Shown here one piece after another: positions 6,762 to 14,083 of a stretch of 18,887 bases of DNA. The translations under genes were made by a program, and so were the position numbers. This DNA is from CAKTOF01 sp964523945 (lineage in GTDB: Bacteria > Bacillota > Clostridia > Oscillospirales > Oscillospiraceae), in contig CAZGBU010000035.1 in assembly GCA_964523945.1 (NCBI GenBank), positions 1 through 18,887 on the forward strand. The letters run 5' to 3'. Below the pieces are notes generated by a model. That model worked only from the letters and a program-made list of their open reading frames with translations, did not search any database and had not been told where the DNA came from. Numbering within the stretch: the first letter of the stretch is position 1; each line of letters begins with the position of its first letter.

Positions 6762-7253
6762 ATGGTGATTCTGCTTGCCGGTGCAACCCACACCGGAAAA
6801 ACGCTTCTGGCGCAGCGGTTGTTGGAGCGATATGGGTATCCGTATCTGTCAATCGACCATCTGAAGATGGGGCTGATCCGCAGTGGGCAGACGACGCTCA
6901 CGCCGGCCGATGACGCGGCGCTGACCGACTATCTCTGGCCGATCGTGCGGGAAATGATCAAGACGGCGATTGAAAACGGGCAGAACCTGGTTGTTGAGGG
7001 GTGCTATATTCCGTTTCACTGGCGCGACGATTTTGAGGAACGCTACCGTGCGCAGATCCGCTGCTGCTTTCTGGTCATGACGCGTGAATATATTCTGCGC
7101 CACTTTGATGGGATCCGTGACTATGCCTGCGCGATTGAGCGGCGGCAGGACGATTCGGACCTGAATCCGGATGCGCTGATTCGGGAAAATGTGTGGAATC
7201 TGGAACAATGTCAGAGATGCGGCTGTGATTATCTTCTGATCGATGATGCATAA
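6762..7253 (+). CDS. Small P-loop kinase-like NTPase of unknown substrate
   Basis: Predicted 163-residue cytoplasmic protein. A Walker A motif GATHTGKT lies at residues 7-14 directly after a hydrophobic first strand, as in small-molecule kinases (AAA_33/zeta-toxin/2-phosphoglycerate-kinase-like). YPYLSIDHLKMGLIRSG follows, where the SID segment occupies the usual position of the acceptor-binding aspartate. NLVVEGCYIPFHW is the likely second core strand. The C-terminal part carries an unusual C-x2-C-x-C cluster (EQCQRCGCDY) before the final strand LLIDD. I do not recognise a specific function; phosphorylation of a metabolite or nucleotide is the inference. The ATG at 6762 is chosen because it places the P-loop strand at the N-terminus and GGGAGGT lies upstream (about 11 bases, slightly long). 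The in-frame ATG at 6735 has no RBS. It is separated from coaX by 102 bp that show no clear promoter. Confidence 0.75.
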   Translation: MVILLAGATHTGKTLLAQRLLERYGYPYLSIDHLKMGLIRSGQTTLTPADDAALTDYLWPIVREMIKTAIENGQNLVVEGCYIPFHWRDDFEERYRAQIRCCFLVMTREYILRHFDGIRDYACAIERRQDDSDLNPDALIRENVWNLEQCQRCGCDYLLIDDA

Positions 7254-7254
7254 T

Positions 7255-7280
7255 GGGGCGCTGCCTGCAGGCAGCGCCCC
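7255..7280. terminator. Bidirectional hairpin between convergent genes
   Basis: A perfect 11-bp stem (7255-7265 with 7270-7280) with a TGCA loop sits between the stop of the P-loop gene and the stop of the minus-strand PPC gene. A short T-rich stretch (CATTT) follows on the plus strand. It probably serves both directions. Confidence 0.7.
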
Positions 7281-7285
7281 GTCAT

Positions 7286-7663
7286 TTAAGGTGCGGGTAT
7301 GAGCTCAGTCAGCATCAGCTCGCAGTAGAACAGCCGCGCGCTGCCGTCCCCGACGCGCCCGGACCACGTGAGCGGATCGCTGCCGTCGACGGTGACGGTC
7401 GCGGTCAGCTGCGGTTCGCCGCCGCGCACAAAACCCTGTACAGCCGAGAGCTGCAGCACCACGTCCTGCCAGCTTCGCTGCGTGGGCGCGTCAATCCCTG
7501 GAAACTCCAGACAGAAATGCCCGAAGCCACCGAGCCCGGCTGTAACGACCGCCTCGTCGATTCCCTCGGTGCGGCAGAGTGTGCGGATAGCCTCGTTGAT
7601 GTCCTCGCCGCGCTCAAATGTCAGATCGTAGCTCCGGCCCGGATGATATGACGCGGCCCTCAT
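7286..7663 (-). CDS. PPC/DUF296-domain protein, second of a tandem pair
   Basis: Predicted 125-residue protein that looks like a single PPC (plants-and-prokaryotes conserved, DUF296) domain. The features are an N-terminal RSYDLTFERGEDINEAIRTLCRTEGIDEAVVTAGLGGFG, matching the family pattern of strand, acidic helix and small-residue turn, and a C-terminal ARLFYCELMLTEL strand. Prokaryotic PPC proteins form trimers, and their role is mostly unknown. The His-x-His cluster present in the neighbouring copy (residues 91-93 and 106-108 there) is missing here: the equivalent segment reads QLTATVTVDG. This copy may therefore be a non-binding subunit. The start is the ATG at 7663, whose last bases overlap the upstream gene's TGA (ATGA), so the two proteins are translationally coupled and probably work together. 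Confidence 0.75.
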   Translation of the reverse strand: MRAASYHPGRSYDLTFERGEDINEAIRTLCRTEGIDEAVVTAGLGGFGHFCLEFPGIDAPTQRSWQDVVLQLSAVQGFVRGGEPQLTATVTVDGSDPLTWSGRVGDGSARLFYCELMLTELIPAP

Positions 7664-8058
7664 TGCGCTTCCTCCGATGCATCCAGCAGTTCGGTCACGA
7701 GCATGCGGAAGGACTCGCAGCAGATGCAGCCCTCGTGCAAATGTACGGTCCATGATTCGTCCGGATTGCCGAGCACACCGTGCAGATGTACCCGGCCCTG
7801 CTCAATAAAGCCGCCGACCGCGCACAGCTGCCGCGGTTCTCCGTCCCATGCGAGCGGGTAGTCGCGGTATTCACCCTGCTCGTTTTTCGCTGCAAAATGA
7901 GACCGGCAGTGGTCGACCGCGCCGCTGCCGGCCTGAAACACGGCGTGCCGGAGCGATTGCTCGGCTACCAGACGCTCCACACACAGCAGAATGTCCTCGC
8001 CCGGTGCAAGCTCGAGCACGAATACGCGCCCAGGACGCACGGATTGATAGTGAGGCAT
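7660..8058 (-). CDS. PPC/DUF296-domain protein, first of a tandem pair
   Basis: Predicted 132-residue single PPC (DUF296) domain protein. The family pattern is visible: VFVLELAPGEDILLCVERLVAEQ at residues 12-34, the AVFQAGSGAV turn (39-48), HLHG (91-94) and HLHEGC (106-111). The paired HLH motifs could coordinate a metal, as seen in some prokaryotic PPC structures. Several cysteines (C111, C113, C114) follow the second motif. The ATG at 8058 is chosen because AAAGGAAG lies six bases upstream; a start at 8076 would put that ribosome binding site inside the gene. It heads a two-gene unit and is divergent from the flavoprotein gene, with a shared 187-bp intergenic region. No classical minus-strand promoter was found there with confidence. 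The biochemical role is unknown. Confidence 0.8.
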   Translation of the reverse strand: MPHYQSVRPGRVFVLELAPGEDILLCVERLVAEQSLRHAVFQAGSGAVDHCRSHFAAKNEQGEYRDYPLAWDGEPRQLCAVGGFIEQGRVHLHGVLGNPDESWTVHLHEGCICCESFRMLVTELLDASEEAQ

Positions 8059-8181
8059 AGTACTCTTCCTTTCCACATTTGGTTTCTGCTCTCAGTTTGA
8101 CAGATTTTTCGCCGAACGGGAATCGCGGTTTTCCACAAAAATGCAGCGATATATTTGGTGATATTGCGGTCGTGCGGCGGG

Positions 8182-8211
8182 TTGCACGGCTGGGGGTGCC
8201 TGTGGCATAAT
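8182..8211 (+). promoter_or_regulatory. Probable promoter of the flavoprotein gene
   Basis: TTGCAC (8182-8187) and CATAAT (8206-8211) are separated by 18 bp. The start would be near 8218, 28 bp before the ATG at 8246, with GGGAGG at 8232-8237 as ribosome binding site. Confidence 0.5.
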
Positions 8212-8245
8212 CCGTATACAAAGAACCGAGCGGGAGGAATGATAC

Positions 8246-9697
8246 ATGGAACAGGCGAAAATGCTGCGCGCGAAGCTCGTGATTGTCGGCGGCGGCGCGT
8301 CGGGGCTGTGCGCGGCAGCGCGCGCCGCCGAGTGCGGGCTGACAGACGTTATCGTGCTTGAAAAGCAGCGAACGACCGGCGGTATGGGACGCTTTGCACA
8401 GGGCTTTTTTGCCTGTGAAAGTCCGGTGCAGCAGCGGGAGATGTTTGATATTACGGCGGATGACTGCTTCCGTATCCATATGGACTGGGCGCATTGGGCG
8501 CGTGTTGACCCGCCGCTTGTGCGAACGTTTCTGCGCCGTACGGCCGAGACGGTTCGCTGGTTTGAAGCACGCGACGTACACTTCCGGCTGAAGAAGTCGT
8601 GGCCGAACCTGCCGCCGGTGTGGCATGTGCCGGATGGCGGCGGCGTAGCGGTGATGAAGCTGATGCGGCAGATTGCCGAGGAGGCAGGCGTGCGCATTCT
8701 GACGGGCACGGCGGCCGACGTATTGTTTCAGGACTGCGCCGGTCTGGTGCGCGGTGTACGCGCGCACGATGGCGATCAAATTCTGGAGATTGCCTGTGAC
8801 CGGGTGATCCTGGCAACCGGCGGGTTTGGCGGCAGTCCGGCTCTGCTGGAACGGCTCTGCCCGGCATACGATCCGGAGATCCCAATCGGAGAGATGAACC
8901 GTTTCAACACAGGTGACGGATTTCTGATGGCCGAACGTGCCGGCGCGGCGACGGCAAAGACTGTCCCGGTTCTGACTGGTGGCCACTGGCCGGATTCCGG
9001 CATGGCGCCGGGTACAGTGTGTACGATCCCGGTGACAACTGACCCGGTCACGGTTTGGGTTTCAGTTGACGGAAGGCGGTTCTGCGACGAGAGTGCGTTC
9101 TATGCAGACTTTGCGGCCGAAAGTCTGCGCCGTAAGACGACGTATACCATCCTTGACGACTCGATCCGTGAACGGCTTGAGCTGGATGGACCGACCAACG
9201 GCGGCGACGCGCCGGGACACAGCGCGGCGGTGCAGGGCATACCGGGACTGCGCGAAATGCTGGAGAAAAGCGTTCCGGGCGCGGATGGAAAGCCGTTCAC
9301 CTGTACCGGTTCCATCGAAGATCTGGCGCGATTCATCGGATGCTCGGGCCCGGTGCTGCATCAGACGATTGACCGATACAACGCTGCGTGTGCGATCGGT
9401 TATGATGCGGATTTCCTCAAGGATCGCCGCCGGCTGCTGCCGTTGACGCAACCTCCGTTCTATGCGATCCGGAGCTGTGTGAATTTCCATGACACCTGCG
9501 GCGGTGTGCGCGTCACCCCGGCCATGCAGGCGCGTGACCGGCAGGATCGGCCGATTCCAAACCTGTATGTGACCGGCTCACTGTGCGACGGTGTGGAGCC
9601 GGACGTATACAACTGGAAACTGTGCTCGTTTGCATTTGGTTTTGCCATCAACTCCGGCTTTATCGCCGGAGAGGATGCGGCGCGGGAGCTGATATAG
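8246..9697 (+). CDS. FAD-dependent oxidoreductase, FAD_binding_2 (fumarate reductase flavoprotein-like) family
   Basis: Predicted 483-residue cytoplasmic flavoprotein. The N-terminal dinucleotide-binding motif is VIVGGGASG (residues 12-20), followed by VLEKQRTTGGMGRFAQGFF. The second FAD contact VILATGGFGGSP and the C-terminal IPNLYVTGSLCDGVEPDVYNWKLCSFAFGFAINSG are typical of the fumarate reductase/urocanate reductase/ketosteroid dehydrogenase superfamily. H415 in NFHDTCGGVRV aligns with the substrate histidine of fumarate reductases (HHTMGG-type). The position where those enzymes carry a substrate-binding arginine in the last motif (GxNRxGG) reads DVYNW instead, so a simple dicarboxylate substrate is doubtful. 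There is no signal peptide, no heme domain and no FMN-binding domain, so electrons must come from another protein or NAD(P)H. The substrate is unknown. The gene is divergent from the PPC pair. Confidence 0.88.
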   Translation: MEQAKMLRAKLVIVGGGASGLCAAARAAECGLTDVIVLEKQRTTGGMGRFAQGFFACESPVQQREMFDITADDCFRIHMDWAHWARVDPPLVRTFLRRTAETVRWFEARDVHFRLKKSWPNLPPVWHVPDGGGVAVMKLMRQIAEEAGVRILTGTAADVLFQDCAGLVRGVRAHDGDQILEIACDRVILATGGFGGSPALLERLCPAYDPEIPIGEMNRFNTGDGFLMAERAGAATAKTVPVLTGGHWPDSGMAPGTVCTIPVTTDPVTVWVSVDGRRFCDESAFYADFAAESLRRKTTYTILDDSIRERLELDGPTNGGDAPGHSAAVQGIPGLREMLEKSVPGADGKPFTCTGSIEDLARFIGCSGPVLHQTIDRYNAACAIGYDADFLKDRRRLLPLTQPPFYAIRSCVNFHDTCGGVRVTPAMQARDRQDRPIPNLYVTGSLCDGVEPDVYNWKLCSFAFGFAINSGFIAGEDAARELI

Positions 9698-9701
9698 TAA
9701 G

Positions 9702-9731
9702 AACCCCGGGCGGCCTGCGCCGCCCGGGGTT
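9702..9731. terminator. Bidirectional terminator between flavoprotein and cls genes
   Basis: A perfect 12-bp GC-rich stem (9702-9713 with 9720-9731) with a 6-base loop lies four bases after the flavoprotein stop and 18 bases after the convergent cls stop. The T-rich flank is weak on both sides, but the position fits termination from both directions. Confidence 0.75.
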
Positions 9732-9749
9732 GACTTGTGTTTTACGGCT

Positions 9750-11276
9750 TTACATAAGCGGCGCGAAGACCCGCAGCACTGCACGGACGAGCCGCACCAG
9801 GCGGCCGGCTTTCCGGCAGTATTCCCCGGTGATCTCGGTGCTGACGGCAAACGTCTCGCGGAAGTCGTCTTCAATGGCGGCGATGCAGTCGGTATTGTAC
9901 ATCCACACGCCGTTTTCGAAGTGCAGATACAGGCTGCGGAAATCAAGGTTGATGGTGCCGACCGTAGCAAAACGGCCGTCGACATAAAATACTTTGGAGT
10001 GGACGAAGCCGGGGGTGTACTCGAAGATCCGAACACCGGCTTCAATGAGCACTTCATAATACGCACGCGAAAGGGCATGGACATATTTTTTGTCCGGGAT
10101 GTGTGGCGTGATGATGCGGACGTCGATGCCGCTCTGTGCAGCAGTGCACAGCGCGCCGATCATCGTGTGATCGATGACCAGATACGGCGTCATGATATAG
10201 ATGCTGCGCCTTGCGGTGGCGATCAGGCTGAGGTAGACATTTTCCCCGACGTGCTCAAAGTCGAGCGGGCTGTCGGCATACGGCTGGACGAAGCCGCGCC
10301 CGCTGGTTTCGATCTGTTCAGGCCGGAAGCGTTCAATGTCTTCGGTGGTTTCGTTGATATAGTCCCACATGGCAAGAAACATGACGGTCATGGACCATAC
10401 GGCCGCGCCGCGCAGCAGGATCGCATTGTCCTTCCAGTGGCCGAAGCGCAGTTTTTCGTTGATGTATTCGTCAGCCAGGTTGATGCCGCCGGTGAAGCCG
10501 ACCTTGCCGTCAATGATCATAAACTTGCGGTGATCGCGGTTGTTCAGCCGGCCGGACAGAATCGGGATATAGGGGTTAAACACGCGGCAGCGGATCCCCA
10601 TCGCCCGCAGATTGCGCTGGAAGTGCATTGGGAGCACTTGGATGCAGCCAAAATCATCATAGATCACGCGTACATCGACGCCTGCAGCAGCTTTCTCTTT
10701 CAGGATCTGCTCGATCTCGCTCCACATTCTGCCGGAGCCGATGATAAAATATTCCAGGAAGATATATTTCTCGGCTTTGCGCAGCTCTTCAAGCATGCGC
10801 GGAAAGCACACGTCGCCGAGCGGGAAATACTCTGTTTCAGTGTTTTCGTACACTGGCCCGGCGGAAACTCTGGTCAGATAGACCGACTGCCGCTCGGCTT
10901 CGGGGCACGCAGCTGCAAGAGCAGCCAGCGCGGTTCCGTCGGCGTGCAGCGTCTGCCGGAGAATCTGGTCAAACGCCGCCATTTTCCGCTTCAGCCTTGC
11001 CGAGAGCCGGTTGCCGCCAAACAGCAGGTAGAGCGCGACACCGAAAATCGGCAGCGCAAGAATTGGAATGATCCACGCAATTTTATACGATGGATCCGTC
11101 TTATCCGAGATGATAACCAGGATGGCAATGACGGCGATCGCGCCCATGATGATGGACAGCCAGCTCCAGTACTCGTCAAATACGATCAGCCCGACCAGCA
11201 GCGCCGCAAGCTGCACCAGAATCAGCAGTGAGACGATGACGACACGGGAGAAGATGAGCTTGGCGAGGTTGCGCAT
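9750..11276 (-). CDS. cls: Cardiolipin synthase, phospholipase D family
   Basis: Predicted 508-residue membrane enzyme that joins phosphatidylglycerol molecules into cardiolipin. The N-terminus has hydrophobic segments at about residues 8-30, 38-57 and 66-86, followed by the GGNRLSARLKRK basic stretch. The two catalytic HxKx4D motifs are HRKFMIID (starting near H249) and HSKVFYVD (near H426), each followed by the usual G-(G/T)-I-N-L-(A/D) run. Length is normal for bacterial Cls. The ATG at 11276 has AAAGGAG about 13 bases upstream, a long spacing, but it gives the expected membrane N-terminus. It is the last gene of the minus-strand cluster, 35 bp after rpiB. A GC-rich hairpin follows the stop. 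The active-site residues are intact, so function is expected. Confidence 0.95.
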   Translation of the reverse strand: MRNLAKLIFSRVVIVSLLILVQLAALLVGLIVFDEYWSWLSIIMGAIAVIAILVIISDKTDPSYKIAWIIPILALPIFGVALYLLFGGNRLSARLKRKMAAFDQILRQTLHADGTALAALAAACPEAERQSVYLTRVSAGPVYENTETEYFPLGDVCFPRMLEELRKAEKYIFLEYFIIGSGRMWSEIEQILKEKAAAGVDVRVIYDDFGCIQVLPMHFQRNLRAMGIRCRVFNPYIPILSGRLNNRDHRKFMIIDGKVGFTGGINLADEYINEKLRFGHWKDNAILLRGAAVWSMTVMFLAMWDYINETTEDIERFRPEQIETSGRGFVQPYADSPLDFEHVGENVYLSLIATARRSIYIMTPYLVIDHTMIGALCTAAQSGIDVRIITPHIPDKKYVHALSRAYYEVLIEAGVRIFEYTPGFVHSKVFYVDGRFATVGTINLDFRSLYLHFENGVWMYNTDCIAAIEDDFRETFAVSTEITGEYCRKAGRLVRLVRAVLRVFAPLM

Positions 11277-11311
11277 AAAGGCGGTGTCACTCCTTTCGGG
11301 CCGGGCCGGTG

Positions 11312-11752
<441 letters not shown>

Positions 11753-11773
11753 GATTGTTCCCCTCCGTCTTTG

Positions 11774-12580
11774 TTACAGGTCAATGAATTCCGGCTTGCG
11801 GTTTTTGAACACGGTCAGGCGCCGGAAGCCGACAGCACGCAGCAGCGCCATACCGTCCTCCAAATGAAGCGGCATACGCTCCGGTACATGTGCGTCGGTG
11901 CCGATTGTGATGATCTCACCGCCGAGCTCGCGGTATTGCCGCAGGATATATTCCGGCGGCATTGGTTCGCCGCCACAGTTGATATAGCCGGATGTGTTCA
12001 GCTCGATGCCGCGGCCGTGCGCGATCACGGTTTTCAGCAGCTCACGCACGAGCTCGTTGTGGCTGTGAAAGTCGACGTCCACTCCGTCACGTACGCGCAT
12101 ATAGCGCAGCGGGTAGGTGATGTGTCCGATGACATCGTAGAAGTCTGTTTTGGCCAGGTCAATCAGCTGCTCAAGGTATTCCTGAATCATGCGCAGGCAG
12201 CATTCGCGAGTCTCGTAGTGCTGAAAATAGAAGTCTGCGCCGCTGAGCGGGTTGTGAACCGAGCCGATCACAAAGTCGATGTGCGGGTGCGAGAGCACCT
12301 CAGCTGCATATTCCGGGTGCAGCGTCGCCTCGCCGAGCTCGACACCCAGGCGGATATCCAGCCGGTCGCCTACGGCGCGGACGGCGCTCTCGTATTCGCG
12401 CTCCTCTGCCGCCCAGGAAAAATTCTGCGGCGCGAACACGCCGTTTTCGTCAACGGTGTCGCAGTGATCGGTAAAGCAGACCTGCCGGACACCGGCGTCC
12501 GCTGCAGCCCGCGCCATCTCGGCCATCGGGACGAAGCAGTCCATGGAGCAGGTACTGTGACAGTGATAGTTAACGAGCAT
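11774..12580 (-). CDS. PHP-family phosphoesterase, histidinol-phosphatase HisJ/HisK-like
   Basis: Predicted 268-residue cytoplasmic metal-dependent phosphatase. All PHP metal-binding motifs are visible: HCHST (residues 6-10), FTDHCD (36-41), the glutamate in LGVELGEA, DFVIGSVHN, DVIGHITYPLRY and the final GTDAHVPER. This matches Gram-positive histidinol phosphate phosphatase, which removes phosphate from histidinol phosphate in histidine synthesis. No his genes are nearby, so the substrate assignment is by family only. It could instead act on another small phosphate ester, perhaps linked to the neighbouring pentose phosphate isomerase. The ATG at 12580 has AGGAGG six bases upstream. The upstream neighbour ends inside or next to the 100-N gap, and the RBS lies in the 34 bases between the gap and the start. 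Confidence 0.85.
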   Translation of the reverse strand: MLVNYHCHSTCSMDCFVPMAEMARAAADAGVRQVCFTDHCDTVDENGVFAPQNFSWAAEEREYESAVRAVGDRLDIRLGVELGEATLHPEYAAEVLSHPHIDFVIGSVHNPLSGADFYFQHYETRECCLRMIQEYLEQLIDLAKTDFYDVIGHITYPLRYMRVRDGVDVDFHSHNELVRELLKTVIAHGRGIELNTSGYINCGGEPMPPEYILRQYRELGGEIITIGTDAHVPERMPLHLEDGMALLRAVGFRRLTVFKNRKPEFIDL

Positions 12581-12614
12581 AAAAGCCTCCTGAAAATCAA
12601 ATCAGCAGCAGCGC

Positions 12615-12714
12615 NNNNNNNNNNNNNNNNNNNNNNNNNNNNNNNNNNNNNNNNNNNNNNNNNNNNNNNNNNNNNNNNNNNNNNNNNNNNNNNNNNNNNN
12701 NNNNNNNNNNNNNN
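12615..12714. other. Scaffold gap of 100 N, possibly of zero real length
   Basis: Exactly 100 N join two contigs. The last bases before the gap end in CAGCAGCGC and the first bases after it are the same 9-mer. Merging on this overlap gives the minus-strand membrane protein a natural end (Leu-Leu-Leu-Ile-stop) 16 bases before the PHP gene start. Confidence 0.95.
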
Positions 12715-13896
12715 CAGCAGCGCTGTGACAGCAGCATAGCAGATGACGGGAGCAGCGCGCCCGCGGTTGAGATACCCCTGGCAGACATACACCAGTGCGA
12801 GCACGCTGGCGGCGACCCCCATCCCCGTACCGCTGAATACCCAAAGCAGCATGCCGGACAGATACACCACCACAACAAACAGCGCAGTCGCGTCGCGTCG
12901 GGTGAACAACGCGGCGACGGCGGCCAGCGCCGCCAGCAGACCGCCCCAGAAATACAGCGGCATGGAAAACGAGAGATCGAGCAGCTGCCAGGGACTGAAC
13001 GTGATATAAAAAGAAGTCGTACGCGCGAGCACATAGCGCCAGAAATCGGCATCGGTCAGAAGTTCCGGCAGCGCCATTCCCTGCACCCAGACGGCGGGAG
13101 CGAGGCTGACGGCCGCGGCCAGCAGGATATGCGCCGCAGCAGCGGCCAGAATGGAGACGAGCAGCATCCGGCCGCCGCGCGGAACACGGCGCTCTCTCAG
13201 CCGCATGGCAAGCGCGGTCAGAAACAGAATCAGCCAGCCGGGCGCAAACCAGAGTGCCAGGTGATCGGACCAGACAGCCAGCCAGAACAGCGCAATGCTG
13301 CCGAGCAGCGGCGGCAGCGACGCCGCCGTGCCGGTGTCCGGCGAGCGCGTCATCCATCGGTGCAGCAGCAGCGCCGCAAGGAGCAGAAGCGGTACGGAAA
13401 AGCTCGGCCACGCACCGCTCAGCGATGTACCGGTTGACAGCAGCACGGCTGCAATTGCAGCCGTCAGCGGCGCAGCGCCGATTGACCGGGCCAGACAGTA
13501 CAGCGGAAGCAGGATCAGCCCGCTGATCACGATGCTGCCGCCGGCGCCGGAGAGCAAAATGTCCGGATACAGCAGAACATCCTGCACCGAAACGGTGATG
13601 GTGCGCGCGAGGACATAGCCGCCGCACGCAGCCAGGCAAATCGTTGCGAACGCAAGCAGCAGCAGCGGCAGCCGGTCATCCCGGCAGAGCACACCGCGCC
13701 GGCCGGAAAAGGAGAACGCAGGTCGGTCGTACATCCGGATCCATTCAAGCGTCCCGGTGCGCGGCGCAAGCGCGCGGCAGTAGCCGTCGACAAACACAAT
13801 CAAGAAAGCAAACACGGCAAGCAAAACCACAATGGTCGGCACAGGAGCCGCCTGAAGCAATGTGCGAATTGATGGGAGCGGATACCAGTCGGACAT
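12715..13896 (-). CDS. Polytopic membrane protein of unknown function (3' end at scaffold gap)
   Basis: 394 residues are visible before the gap. They form a very hydrophobic protein with about ten or eleven predicted transmembrane segments. The first spans residues 20-37; later ones include 75-97 and 115-137, and there is a long Ala/Leu-rich run in the middle. A basic cytoplasmic-looking segment (RMYDRPAFSFSGRRGVLCRDD) follows the first helix. The general shape recalls GT-C glycosyltransferases or O-antigen-type membrane proteins, but I see no diagnostic motif and assign no function. The ATG at 13896 is preceded by GGAGGATACAGG with normal spacing. It heads the minus-strand cluster ending in cls. 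If the flanking contigs overlap by their shared 9-mer, the protein is complete at 396 residues. Confidence 0.75.
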
Positions 13897-13924
13897 CCTG
13901 TATCCTCCATTCTGTGCAAAAGAG

Positions 13925-13959
13925 CAAAAAATATCAGCCGCGGCACTGCCACCGCAGCT
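13925..13959 (-). terminator. Second hairpin with T-run between dnaJ and the membrane-protein gene
   Basis: On the minus strand an 8-bp stem (13952-13959 with 13936-13943, one G-U pair) is followed by GATATTTTTTG. It lies between the -10 box at 13962 and the start codon at 13896. It could be a back-up terminator for the dnaJ operon or an attenuator in the leader. The predicted start site falls inside the first stem arm, so full attenuation is uncertain. Confidence 0.5.
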
Positions 13960-13961
13960 CT

Positions 13962-13989
13962 ATTATATCAGCGTTTCCCGAAATAGCAA
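13962..13989 (-). promoter_or_regulatory. Probable promoter of the membrane protein-PHP-rpiB-cls cluster
   Basis: A perfect TATAAT (minus strand, 13967-13962) has TTGCTA (13989-13984) 16 bp upstream, matching consensus at four of six. Predicted start near 13955 leaves about 59 nt before the ATG at 13896. Confidence 0.55.
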
Positions 13990-13991
13990 AC

Positions 13992-14031
13992 AAAAACGCC
14001 CGTCGGCGCGCAATTTTGCACGTCGGCGGGC
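13992..14031 (-). terminator. Probable terminator of the hrcA-grpE-dnaK-dnaJ operon
   Basis: An 11-position stem (14021-14031 with 13998-14008) is followed on the minus strand by GTTTTTG (T5 at 13996-13992). Two C-A mismatches weaken it on the minus strand. It begins 52 bases after the dnaJ stop codon. Confidence 0.6.
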
Positions 14032-14083
14032 CTGCGCAGGCTGCGCGGCTGCGTCGGAGTATGCCCGCGGGGGTGTCCGGCGC

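Noticed and set aside
9735..11231. 498-codon plus-strand frame opposite cls
   Set aside because: It mirrors the cls gene, which has both catalytic motifs and a membrane N-terminus. The mirrored protein shows no recognisable domain.
12370..12714. Apparent continuation of the membrane-protein frame through the N run into the PHP gene
   Set aside because: The frame is open only because N codons translate as X. Beyond the gap it is a shadow of the PHP gene.
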